Positions 8,597 through 16,456 of a stretch of DNA of 64,000 nt are shown here, one piece after another. The position numbers and the translations under genes were made by a program. This DNA comes from QWHO01 sp039809865 (lineage in GTDB: Bacteria; Vulcanimicrobiota; Xenobia; Xenobiales; QWHO01), in assembly GCA_039809865.1 (NCBI GenBank), contig JBDHVW010000006.1, positions 1 through 64,000 on the forward strand, written 5' to 3'. Every line of letters starts with the position of its first letter. Positions within the stretch are counted from its first letter, which is position 1. Below the pieces are notes generated by a model. The model did no database searches. It was not told where the DNA came from and saw nothing but the letters and a program-made list of their open reading frames with translations.

Positions 8597-8640
8597 CGCG
8601 GACCTGAGTTTCTGCTACCGCGGGCAGGTCCCCTTCGGAG

Positions 8641-9456
8641 CTAGATTTTGAACGAGTCCACCACCTTCTTGAACTGCTCCGGGGTGCCGCCGACGCTGAT
8701 GCAGTAAACCATCGGACCTTTGCGCACCACGGCGCGACTGGACTGGGGCCCTTCCACCAGAATGGCTTCCTCGCCGATGAGTTTGGTGGGAGTCTGCTTG
8801 CCCTGCACGGCCGAGGCGAGCGTGCCGGCTTGCGCGCGGGCCTCATCCATCTGGCTGAACATGGCCCAGCGCACCTCGACCTGGCAGTCGCCGCTGGAGG
8901 CCGCGACGTGGAACGGCGGGTCGTCCATCTCGAGCGGAGCCGCCGGGAGCAGAATCTTGCATTTCTTCAGATCGTAAACCTGCCAGCCGTCGGGCGCCGC
9001 CGCCGCCTGCTCGGAGGGGCTGGCCGACGGGGCGGAATCCACCGGCCCGTCCATCCGCTCGAGCACATAGACGTGCTCGCTGTCGAAGGAGGTCGGTCGC
9101 GGCCTGTCGGCATCGTTATCGTAGTAGCGGAGATGATTCTGGTCGACCATCTCGACGATGGTCTGGGAGCTCTTGTCGACCTTCTGGCCCTTCACCTCGC
9201 CGACGATGTGCAGATCGAGGCTCCAGGGCGTGGTCTTGGTGTCCATCTTGTAGTCGCCGCCCAGATCCAACCGCTCGCCGTTGGCCAGCATCGTCATCTT
9301 GAGCTGACCCGTGGGACCAAACGTCAGGTGGGTCTCCACGTCCTTGAACGTGCCCTTCCAGGAGCCGATGTAGTCGGAGTCGCCGATGGTGGGCTTCTTG
9401 GCGGCGCAGCCACAAAACAGCGCCAGGAGCAATCCGAGGCAGACGATTCGTTTCAT
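8641..9456 (-). CDS. Lipoprotein of unknown function, first gene of the MacA-like operon
   Basis: 271 residues from ATG 9456. The signal ends in a lipobox-like FCGC (residues ~14-17), so it should be lipid-anchored. In-frame codons upstream to 9666 belong to the divergent gene's leader and are not used. Residues ~25-130 contain a small-barrel-like segment (YIGSWKGTFKDVETHLTFGPTGQLKMTM) like lipocalin-type or TIGR03066-like domains. After a Ser/Ala/Pro linker a second domain ends in PEQFKKVVDSFKI, a common end in proteins that monitor exponent-like fits. No catalytic motif is seen. Co-transcription with the MacA-like and permease genes suggests it is an accessory or substrate. Confidence 0.7.
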   Translation of the reverse strand: MKRIVCLGLLLALFCGCAAKKPTIGDSDYIGSWKGTFKDVETHLTFGPTGQLKMTMLANGERLDLGGDYKMDTKTTPWSLDLHIVGEVKGQKVDKSSQTIVEMVDQNHLRYYDNDADRPRPTSFDSEHVYVLERMDGPVDSAPSASPSEQAAAAPDGWQVYDLKKCKILLPAAPLEMDDPPFHVAASSGDCQVEVRWAMFSQMDEARAQAGTLASAVQGKQTPTKLIGEEAILVEGPQSSRAVVRKGPMVYCISVGGTPEQFKKVVDSFKI

Positions 9457-9545
9457 GCCGCGCCCTTCGACAGAGCCTTTCAGTTGTCTTTGAGCTTCCC
9501 CAAGTATGGTCGGACGGATACCGAAAAACGAGCTCAGGGGAGTCC

Positions 9546-12500
9546 ATGGACGCAATTCGCAACCCGGCCAACCTGGCCACTCTTCCCACCCGCAGCGCGG
9601 GCCAAACGAAAGAGCCGACCGAGCGCTTCGAGTGGAGCACCGGACCGAGTCTCCTGATGCAGGCACCTCCCGGAGCGCGCAAGATGGAGCCGGTCGTGGC
9701 CGTCGATACGCCGCAGCCCGCGGCCGTCACCGACGAGGCTCCCGAGAAAGGCGGCTGGCGCAGCGCGGCCCATAAGGCGGCGATGGTGGCCACGGTGGGC
9801 GGACTGGGCGTGCTGGCCCCCATGGTGATGCCAGCGGTGGCCCAGGCCGCGCCCGCGCAGCAGGTGACCAGCCCGGTGCGGGTCGGCAGCATCGATGAAG
9901 CGGTGCAGAAATTCAGCGCCGACCACCAGCTCTACGTGATCGGCCAGCCCGAGTTGAACGGCCAACCTCTGTCGCAGTCGCAGATCGCCGAGTTCTCCAA
10001 GATGCTCAAGGAGCACAAAGCCTCCTACGTGGTGCTGATCGATCGCACCACCAACCTGGCCCAGGACGACAACACGCTGTCGCGCGGCATCGGCAACAGC
10101 GAGGCCTTCCGCAGCGTGGTCAACCCCGAGACGGGGGAAAAAGAAGGCCGCGTCTTGATGATCTACTTCAACGTCAACAACGATCCGGGCCAGCGCAAGA
10201 TCTACCTGCGCACCGAGGAGCTGCCCGACCGCCTGAACGTGGGTGAGCTGAACTTCGCCGATCCCAATACCGGCGCGCCGCGCGAGCTGTCGAACATCTT
10301 CATCAACGCCGTCCGCAACGAGGGCAAGAGCGTGGCCGGGGGCGCCGATGCGGTGTTCGACCGCATCGACAGCGTGATCAGCGTGGCCGTCACCCAGACG
10401 ACCGCCAGCGCCCGGGAGGCCGTGGGAGCCGCGCAGACCGCGGTGACCCAGGGCAAAGCAGCCGTGGCCGACTTCCAGAAGCAGCACGGCGCGGGCGGCA
10501 GCATCGGCTCGCCCGACACCGACAGCTGGGAATCCCAACTCCAGCGCGCCCAGCAGCAGATGGCCAGACGTGACTACAACGGGGCGGTGAAGACCGCCAA
10601 CGCGCTGGTGGCTTCGATTCAGGCGCAGCAGAAAGCCATGGGCGACTACGCCGCCGCCGGCACCACCGCGACGGGCGTGCAGGCCACGCTGGACGAAGCG
10701 CGCGCGCTGGTGGGCAGCCTGCCCAACAACGAGAGCACCGCGGGGATCCGGGCCCAGCTGGACAAAGCCGAGACCGAGATGCGCCAGTTCCGGGCCGACT
10801 ACGGGGCCAAGAATCCCGACTACGCGGGGCACCTCGGCGCCGCGGGCGAGGCGGCCTCGAGCGCCTCGTCGCAGGCCAAAGACTACAAGGCCGAGCAAGA
10901 GCGCATCGAAAAGATCCGCAATTACGCGATCGCGGGCGTGTCGGTGGCCATCCTGGCGACCGGCGTCATCCTGCACGTGCGGGCCCGTGGGGCGCGCAAG
11001 TCGGCCGAGGCGGAGTACGAGAAGGCGATCGAATCCATCGGGCAGCGCTCCCAGGAGCTCCTGGCGCTGGTCAACGAGGCCGATTTCCACAAGGTCTCCA
11101 ACTACGAGGGCAAGACCCGCGAGCTGGCCGACAAGCTGATGGAGAACGTCACCGACGCGCTCACGCTGGTGGGCGGCGCCGAGAAGTTCGCCCAGGAGGC
11201 CCGATCGCTCATCGACGCCGGCGGGATGGGCCGCGTCAAGAACCTCTTCCTCACCGGCAACTTCAAGAAGGCCGAGCGCCTCTTGACCGATCCCGAGGAG
11301 AAGCTGACGTTCAGCTTCAACGACAGCTCGCGCAAGGTCATCGAGAAGGGCTCCCACGCCGACACCTGGCGCCAGCAGCTGCTCGAGCGCGGCACTTCGC
11401 GCGAGTTCACCCAGTCGTTCCAGGAAGTGCTCCAGGCGATGGCCGACAACCGCGACGAGGCCAAGGCGCAGCTGGAGGAGCTGGACAAGAAGGGCAGCGA
11501 GATCAAGGGCTTCATCGACCGGGTGGACGCCGACTCGGCCGCCGTGCTGTCCCGGGCCACCACCCTGAAGGATGGCAAGGTCCCCGTGGCCCAGGAGCAG
11601 GTGTCTTTGAAGGCTGCCGCCGGAGCGACCCGCGAGAAGTATCCCCAGAAGCCCGCCTCGGCGTTGCTGGAGACGAGCAAATTCCCCACCCCGGAGACGG
11701 ACAAGAGCTTCACCGCCCCCTCGGTGGTGGACAACCTGCTGCCCAAGGTGCGCGCGGACAAAGCGGGCGGAGGCCTGCTGGCGCGCGGACGCGAGCTCTC
11801 GGACCGCAACTTCATCTCGGCCTGGGACGACTTCACCGTGCCGGCCGAGCGCCTCACCAAAGAAGCCGGGCAGCTGGTCGACCTGGGCGTGCAGGGGCGC
11901 GCCTCGCTGCTGCCCACCGTGGCCGCCGCCGACGCCTACCTGCAGCCGAACGGCGTGCAGACGAAGTGGGCGCACGACGCTTCCGCCGCCCTGTCCGACC
12001 GTCTGAACGAGACGGCCAACAAGGCCGTGCGCACCAGCGCGGCCGGCGAGATCGGCCAGCTCTCGTCCGACCTTCACGCGCTCGAGCAGCGCGTGGATCG
12101 CATCGTGGAGCAAGACTACGAGCGGCGCGAGATCTCCCCGAACCTGATCCAGGACGCCGAGACCGACGTGGCCACCGCGCGCACCGAGGTCGCCGCGCAG
12201 CTCCAGGGATTTGGCGTGTTCAAGTCGGGCAAGCCCGAGCAAGTGCTGACCGAGCCCGGTCTGAACCCGACCGACCGCACCAGGGGTTCCCACGACCACC
12301 TCGGCAAGGTGAAGCCGCAGCTCGACGTAGGCGACGTGGGCAAGGCCGGCCAGCACCTGCAGGCCGTCCGCTCGCTGAGCGCGGAGGCCCACCAGCTCGT
12401 GGCCGACACGCGCGCCGCGGTGAAGAGCTATCACGGCACGCTGGACGAGCGTCAGAAGCGCACCGCCTCGACCACCGACAGCATTCGCTCGACCTACCAG

Positions 12501-13607
12501 CCTTCGCTCGATCGCATCAAGTCGACCTACGAGGGCGTGGTCACGCGCCTGGTGGCCCGGGAGCTGAACATGGGCGACGACGTGGGCGACAACGTGAAGC
12601 AGGCCCAGTCGGACATCGCCGACGCGCAGCGCCAGACCTCGTCGGCCATCGCGCACTTCGATAAAGCGCAAGTGCTGACCGCGCGCGACGAGCTGAACGG
12701 GGCCGACGGCAGCCTCAAGAGCGCCCAGCGTCAACTCGACGACGTGCCGAAAGCCGAGAAACATCTGGCCCAGAAGCAGGCCGGGGTGGAGGGCGAGCTG
12801 CGCTCGCTCGAGGGACGCTTCGGCAGCACCCGCTCGCACGCCGGCGAGCACTACGTGCGCTCGCACGCCAAGAGCTTGCTGTCCCAGGCCGAGAGCGCCC
12901 TGCGCACCGCCGACCGGGCCGTCAACGTGGCGCCCAAGAATCCCTATACCGCGGGCGACTCGCTGGGCGTGGCCGAGAGCTCCCGGGTGGAGTGCGAGCG
13001 CGCCATCGAAGCCGATCACAGGGCTTATAACGAGGCCGCGAGCGCCATCTCGAGCGCCGAGAGCGAAGTGTCGTCCGCCCGGAGCCGTATCCACTCGCTG
13101 GGCAACGAGAGCTGGTCTTTCAGCAATCGTTGTGGCAGCGCGCACACCAGCGTGGGCAGCGTGCAGAGCGCGCTGTCAGCCTTGTCGGGCGCCGAGAGCG
13201 AGATCGGCCAGGCGCGCAGCCTGCTGTCGTCCCAGCGTTACGAGGACGCGGAGAGCGTGGCCAACCGCGTGTCGTCGTCGTGCTCGTCGGCCATCGGGAT
13301 CGCCGAGTCGATCGTCTCGTCGGCCCGGGCCGAGCACGACCGGAAGGTGGATCGCCTCGAGGACGAGCAACGCGAGCTCGAGCGCCGCGAGGCCGAGGAG
13401 CGCCGCCGTCAAGAGGAAGCCGAGGCCGCCCGCAGGCGCGCCGAGGAGGAGCGCCGCGAGGCCCAGGAGCGCGCCGAGCGCCAGGAGCGCGAAGCCCGGG
13501 AAGCGCGCGAGCGCCAGAACTCAGGGTCTTCGGGCGGCAGCTGGGGCGGCGGCGGGTCGAGCGGCGGCTCGGGCGGCGGCAGCGGCTCGACCGGCACGAG
13601 CTGGTAG
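9546..13607 (+). CDS. Very large TPM-like, membrane-anchored coiled-coil protein
   Basis: 1353 residues; SD AGGGGAG lies just before ATG 9546. A ~75-residue cytoplasmic-looking leader precedes a hydrophobic stretch with an AQA-type end (about 77-103). Residues ~115-250 resemble a TPM/YgcG-type domain (LYVIGQPELNG, SYVVLIDRTTN, RVLMIYFNVNN), a tentative call. A helix-rich segment leads to a membrane helix (about 458-476, IAGVSVAILATGVILHV) with a basic flank. About 750 residues of coiled coil follow, then a highly charged Glu/Arg helix (RREAEERRRQEEAEAARRRA) and a Gly/Ser/Trp tail like that of YgcG proteins. It is probably anchored in the inner membrane. The complementary 1200-codon open frame is a codon-bias artefact. 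Confidence 0.8.
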   Translation: MDAIRNPANLATLPTRSAGQTKEPTERFEWSTGPSLLMQAPPGARKMEPVVAVDTPQPAAVTDEAPEKGGWRSAAHKAAMVATVGGLGVLAPMVMPAVAQAAPAQQVTSPVRVGSIDEAVQKFSADHQLYVIGQPELNGQPLSQSQIAEFSKMLKEHKASYVVLIDRTTNLAQDDNTLSRGIGNSEAFRSVVNPETGEKEGRVLMIYFNVNNDPGQRKIYLRTEELPDRLNVGELNFADPNTGAPRELSNIFINAVRNEGKSVAGGADAVFDRIDSVISVAVTQTTASAREAVGAAQTAVTQGKAAVADFQKQHGAGGSIGSPDTDSWESQLQRAQQQMARRDYNGAVKTANALVASIQAQQKAMGDYAAAGTTATGVQATLDEARALVGSLPNNESTAGIRAQLDKAETEMRQFRADYGAKNPDYAGHLGAAGEAASSASSQAKDYKAEQERIEKIRNYAIAGVSVAILATGVILHVRARGARKSAEAEYEKAIESIGQRSQELLALVNEADFHKVSNYEGKTRELADKLMENVTDALTLVGGAEKFAQEARSLIDAGGMGRVKNLFLTGNFKKAERLLTDPEEKLTFSFNDSSRKVIEKGSHADTWRQQLLERGTSREFTQSFQEVLQAMADNRDEAKAQLEELDKKGSEIKGFIDRVDADSAAVLSRATTLKDGKVPVAQEQVSLKAAAGATREKYPQKPASALLETSKFPTPETDKSFTAPSVVDNLLPKVRADKAGGGLLARGRELSDRNFISAWDDFTVPAERLTKEAGQLVDLGVQGRASLLPTVAAADAYLQPNGVQTKWAHDASAALSDRLNETANKAVRTSAAGEIGQLSSDLHALEQRVDRIVEQDYERREISPNLIQDAETDVATARTEVAAQLQGFGVFKSGKPEQVLTEPGLNPTDRTRGSHDHLGKVKPQLDVGDVGKAGQHLQAVRSLSAEAHQLVADTRAAVKSYHGTLDERQKRTASTTDSIRSTYQPSLDRIKSTYEGVVTRLVARELNMGDDVGDNVKQAQSDIADAQRQTSSAIAHFDKAQVLTARDELNGADGSLKSAQRQLDDVPKAEKHLAQKQAGVEGELRSLEGRFGSTRSHAGEHYVRSHAKSLLSQAESALRTADRAVNVAPKNPYTAGDSLGVAESSRVECERAIEADHRAYNEAASAISSAESEVSSARSRIHSLGNESWSFSNRCGSAHTSVGSVQSALSALSGAESEIGQARSLLSSQRYEDAESVANRVSSSCSSAIGIAESIVSSARAEHDRKVDRLEDEQRELERREAEERRRQEEAEAARRRAEEERREAQERAERQEREAREARERQNSGSSGGSWGGGGSSGGSGGGSGSTGTSW

Positions 13608-13618
13608 AGCGTCAGGTC

Positions 13619-14134
13619 CTAAGACAGCGCCGCGTACTCGCCCATCAGGCGCTTGAAATCGTATTGCATCGCCGCGCCGCCCACGATGCGGCCCAGCGGG
13701 TCGCCGTCGAGCAGGTGCGCCAGCACGTCGAAGCAGATGTGCCAGCCAGCGGCGCCCATGGCCACATAGTTTCCGTCGATGTTGTGCCACAGCGTCAGGC
13801 GCGTGCCACCGGCGTGGGGCTCGAGCTCCCAGCGCATGGCGTGCTCGCCCCAGCAATACTCGAGCACCCTGGGAGCCTCGGCCCGAGTGATGGTGGTCTC
13901 CGAAACCTGGGGCGTCGGCGCGCCGACGACCGTGAGCTTCACCCGGGCGCCCTCGGTGAGAGGGGAATCGACGTCGTAAGGCGCCCACTGGCGCAGGTGC
14001 TCCGGGTCGGTGATGGCGCGCCAGACCTTCTCGGGTGCGTGCTTGAGCTCGCGCTCCAGGATCAGGGTCCACTCGGGAAACTGCTTGATCCGGGCCCCAT
14101 ATGCCGGTCCGGGAAGATAGCCACTCTTGTTCAT
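13619..14134 (-). CDS. SRPBCC (AHSA1/START-like) domain protein
   Basis: 171 residues. It shows the AHSA1-type pattern: LILERELKHAPEKVWRAITDPEHLRQW at the start of the fold, then YDVDSPLTEGARVKL, EAPRVLEYCW, the C-terminal Trp-rich GAAGWHICFDVLAHLL helix and GPIVGGAAM-like positions. These proteins form a hydrophobic cavity and are often paired with ArsR regulators, as here: the regulator ends 3 bp upstream in the same operon. The ligand is unknown. Transcription is likely controlled from the operator-rich promoter at 14450-14485. Confidence 0.85.
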   Translation of the reverse strand: MNKSGYLPGPAYGARIKQFPEWTLILERELKHAPEKVWRAITDPEHLRQWAPYDVDSPLTEGARVKLTVVGAPTPQVSETTITRAEAPRVLEYCWGEHAMRWELEPHAGGTRLTLWHNIDGNYVAMGAAGWHICFDVLAHLLDGDPLGRIVGGAAMQYDFKRLMGEYAALS

Positions 14135-14137
14135 CGG

Positions 14138-14443
14138 TTACTCCATCAGGTCGAGATGGCGTTCGAGAGCATCGAGATGCGACGACCAGAACTCGCGAAT
14201 CGGAGCCAACCAGGCCTCAATCTCCTGGAGGGGCTCCGGACGTAAGCGGTAGAGACGGCGCTGAGCATCCACCCGAGCCTCCACGATACCCGCCTCGCGC
14301 AGCACCCGCAGGTGCTTGGAGACGGCCGGCTGCGTCAGGCGCAGCTTCCGCTCGAGGTCCCCCACCGAATGCTGGGATCGGGCCAGCAGGCTGAGGATCG
14401 CGCGGCGATTCGGCTCGGCGATGATTTCGAACACAGAGGTCAC
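14138..14443 (-). CDS. ArsR-family winged-helix repressor, probably leaderless
   Basis: 101 residues from GTG 14443. The fold starts FEIIAEPNRRAILSLLARS and continues with the recognition helix LTQPAVSKHLRVLREAGIVEAR and a wing (RRLYRLRPEPL). No cysteine metal site is present, so it is the non-metal type commonly found with SRPBCC partners. An ATG at 14497 would also keep the frame, but it lies upstream of the -35 box. The GTG at 14443 sits exactly where transcription should start, suggesting a leaderless mRNA. It probably represses its own operon through the tandem dyads overlapping the promoter. Confidence 0.85.
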   Translation of the reverse strand: MTSVFEIIAEPNRRAILSLLARSQHSVGDLERKLRLTQPAVSKHLRVLREAGIVEARVDAQRRLYRLRPEPLQEIEAWLAPIREFWSSHLDALERHLDLME

Positions 14444-14449
14444 GGTCCG

Positions 14450-14485
14450 AATATACTCTATCAAGTATATACCTGTCAAGGTATA
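14450..14485 (-). promoter_or_regulatory. Promoter with two tandem 18-bp operator dyads
   Basis: On the minus strand, -35 TTGACA (14479-14474), an 18-bp spacer and -10 TATATT (14455-14450) form a near-consensus promoter for the ArsR/SRPBCC operon. Two inverted repeats overlie it: TATACT-N6-AGTATA at 14452-14469 and TATACCT-N4-AGGTATA at 14468-14485. Their centres are 16 bp apart. One covers the -10 and spacer, the other the -35, the expected layout for repression by an ArsR dimer pair. Confidence 0.75.
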
Positions 14486-14495
14486 TTCTGGAGAC

Positions 14496-14520
14496 AAGAA
14501 AACCGCACCCGAAGGTGCGG
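14496..14520 (-). terminator. Rho-independent terminator for the small TGA-containing gene
   Basis: On the minus strand: CCGCACC-TTCG-GGTGCGG with a UUCG tetraloop, followed by TTTTCTT. It lies 5 bp after the TAA of the gene at 14526 and just before the ArsR promoter, so it isolates the two units. A weaker T-rich tail on the plus side could make it bidirectional. Confidence 0.8.
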
Positions 14521-14525
14521 CTTCT

Positions 14526-14807
14526 TTAGCCTCCCCGGAGGTAGGCGCTGAACTTCTCGAGGATGGAGAGGATGCGGTTGCCGGATTCCCGGTCCACCTG
14601 GTCCTCGTCGGACTTCGGTGAGGAGCTGCTCACCGAAGACGTATCGCAACTCGAACCGCAGCAGCTCGTGCCCGACGAGCTCGGGGAGGGGCCTCAACCA
14701 CCGCCCATGGCGCGCGCGGCGGCGCCGCCGATGCTGCCCGCCGACGGGGCGCTGTTGCTGCTCGAAGACCCGCTCGAGCTGACCTGGGAGACTCGCTCGA
14801 CTTCCAT
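14526..14807 (-). CDS. Small Ser/Gly/Cys-rich protein interrupted by an in-frame TGA
   Basis: A perfect Shine-Dalgarno AAGGAGGT lies 8 nt before ATG 14807. The frame encodes 37 residues (ending ARAMGGG), then TGA at 14696-14694, then 55 more in-frame codons (GPSPSSSGTSCCGSSCDTSS, later EDQVDRESGNRILSILEKFS) to TAA 14526. Codon choice and the Ser-rich composition are alike on both sides, so the parts belong to one gene. A 7-bp hairpin with a 5-nt loop (14681-14663) begins 12 nt after the TGA. Either the TGA is recoded (for example selenocysteine), or the gene carries a nonsense mutation or a sequencing error. Function unknown. Confidence 0.5.
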
Positions 14808-14892
14808 GCCCGGTGACCTCCTTGGATGTGTTATGACTATCCTAAGGCCGAATCAAGCGCGGAGCGCCGGCAAAGGATGAACATTCGGTAAA

Positions 14893-15384
14893 CTATGTTA
14901 CCGGTTTGCGGATGATCCCGAAGCGATCGAAGTATTGGCGGAAGTCGATGTCACCGGTTTGCTTGTCCACCGTAATCTTGAAGCGCTTGGCCCCCGAAAC
15001 GCCGGACTCGTATTTCTGGTCGTAGATCACCTTGTCTCTCGTCTCCCGCCGCGAAACCTCGGCCTCCAGGCCGATCGGGAGAATCCCCCACATGCCGGGC
15101 AGCGAGACCTGCGCCCGGAAGGAGCTGTCGGCCAGCAACACGCCCTGCTCGATCGAGGTCTCGGACGAGGCCACGTCGATGGGTATGTCGCTGAAGGTGG
15201 CCCGACGGTCCACCAGCAGGTTGCTGATCGCCACTTCCCCGGGCCTGGGGTTGCGATCGCTCGAAGAGCCGTCCGCCTGCCGGCAGGCGTCGACCATCTT
15301 GTCGATCGTGTCGATGATGGCGCGCGCCTGCTCGTGCGCCCTCACGGCTTTGGGATCGGTCAGTTGCGAGGGACGGATCTTCAT
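14893..15384 (-). CDS. Hypothetical protein coupled to the M90-like peptidase
   Basis: 163 residues. ATG 15384 overlaps the stop of the upstream peptidase gene by 4 nt (ATGA), so the two are translated together. The N-terminal helix (DPKAVRAHEQARAIIDTIDKMVDACRQ) is followed by a beta-rich part (FSDIPIDVASSETSIEQGVL, then AEVSRRETRDKVIYDQKYES) ending in FGIIRKPVT. There is no signal peptide and no family is recognised. It could be a partner, inhibitor or substrate of the secreted peptidase, although its predicted cytosolic location argues against direct contact. Confidence 0.65.
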   Translation of the reverse strand: MKIRPSQLTDPKAVRAHEQARAIIDTIDKMVDACRQADGSSSDRNPRPGEVAISNLLVDRRATFSDIPIDVASSETSIEQGVLLADSSFRAQVSLPGMWGILPIGLEAEVSRRETRDKVIYDQKYESGVSGAKRFKITVDKQTGDIDFRQYFDRFGIIRKPVT

Positions 15385-16310
15385 GAGCGACGGATACCTC
15401 CGGTAGGATTTTCTGCCAGGAGCCAGTTGCCGGCCAGCGGATCGTAGCCGGCGTATTCCACCATCATGCCGTAGAGCTCGGGGCTCTTCTCGCGAAGCTC
15501 GTGGGGAAAATAGCGGAAATCCTCGCCCACCGTCGTGAGGTAGTGCACCTCGTCGTCCGGTTTCTTGGGTTGGTAGTCCCGCAAAAAGGCGGCTTTGAAG
15601 CGGTCCTGGAACTCCTGGTCGGTGCCCACGGGCAGCGTGCAGAACGCCGAGCCGTCAGCCTGCATCGTATGCGTGAACTCGTGGGTGGCCACGTTGGCCC
15701 CGCGGGCCATCGAGCTGATCAGGGCGGGCTGGCTCAAGAGCATGTCGCCGTCCTGGTTGGTGAGGCCCAGAGTGACGTAGGGGTTGTCAGGGTTGAAATC
15801 GAGGTCGGGAGCCGGAGTGAAGGTGATGTCCAGGTGCCCGCCGTGCTCGCGCACCGCGCGGTCCAGGGCCGCGTCACGCATCTCCTCGAGTCCCCACGAG
15901 GCAGCCAGAAAGCCACGCATCGCCAGTTCGGCGTAGCCTTGTTGAGGCGTCGCTCCCGGATGATAATGCAGACAGATGCGGGGGTCGCTCTCCAACTCGG
16001 CGAGCTGCTCGTCATAGAGCGGCTTTTGTGCAGCCGGCAGGCTCTCGCGAAAACGGTCCACGCGCTCGGGATGGCCCTGCTCGAGCGCCCGCGTGATCTG
16101 GGTGGCGTCGTAAATGGGAGAATCGTCGGCCCAACGTCGGTCGGCGTGAACCTCCAGGTAGTTCGCTTTGTCGGCCCAGGGGTCGTCCGCGTCGGCCGTG
16201 CACGGCGTGACGACCGGAGGGGTCGTGGCGCCCGATTCGGTGGCGCGCGCGAGGGTGAGTGAGCCGGCGGTCAGGGCCAGGGCCGCCAGGGCCAGGCGTC
16301 GGAGTTGCAC
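15381..16310 (-). CDS. Secreted M90/MtfA-like zinc peptidase
   Basis: 309 residues from GTG 16310, which opens a signal peptide (LRRLALAALALTAGSLTLARA). The active-site helix is H210-E-F-T-H214 in ANVATHEFTHTMQADG. Downstream YFPHELREKSPELYGMMVEYAGYDP resembles the end of MtfA/M90 proteins, where a Glu acts as third ligand and a helix ends with the ELY-x-YxxxDP pattern. MtfA of Escherichia coli is cytosolic and regulatory; this copy is exported, so its substrate must differ. It is the first gene of a two-gene unit and divergent from the PTS gene across a 146-bp gap. Confidence 0.7.
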   Translation of the reverse strand: MQLRRLALAALALTAGSLTLARATESGATTPPVVTPCTADADDPWADKANYLEVHADRRWADDSPIYDATQITRALEQGHPERVDRFRESLPAAQKPLYDEQLAELESDPRICLHYHPGATPQQGYAELAMRGFLAASWGLEEMRDAALDRAVREHGGHLDITFTPAPDLDFNPDNPYVTLGLTNQDGDMLLSQPALISSMARGANVATHEFTHTMQADGSAFCTLPVGTDQEFQDRFKAAFLRDYQPKKPDDEVHYLTTVGEDFRYFPHELREKSPELYGMMVEYAGYDPLAGNWLLAENPTGGIRRS

Positions 16311-16456
16311 AGAGAGGTCCTCATGACACGAGTAGCCTTATCGGAACCGCGCACCCTCTCTGTTTGTCACGCTCGATAGGTTTGCAGCATAGCGGTCCGC
16401 CGTGAAAGGAACCTGAAGGCCTTTACAACCGGCTCCATTTCGGCCAGAATCCCCGG

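Noticed and set aside
9534..13145. A 1203-codon open frame on the minus strand, opposite the TPM-like gene
   Set aside because: It mirrors the GC-rich third positions of the plus-strand gene, is rich in Gly/Leu/His/Val runs typical of antisense frames, and has no ribosome site or domain.
14821..14856. A promoter TTGATT-N17-TAACAC before the TGA-containing gene
   Set aside because: The predicted start would fall inside the ribosome site at 14816-14823. The gene is more likely read from upstream.
14563..14880. A 105-codon plus frame opposite the TGA-containing gene
   Set aside because: No ribosome site. The minus strand has a perfect one, a terminator and coherent composition.
14886..14903. 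A short dyad CGGTAA-N6-TTACCG at the end of the 163-residue gene
   Set aside because: Only 6-bp arms and no T tract. It may be chance and no role can be supported.
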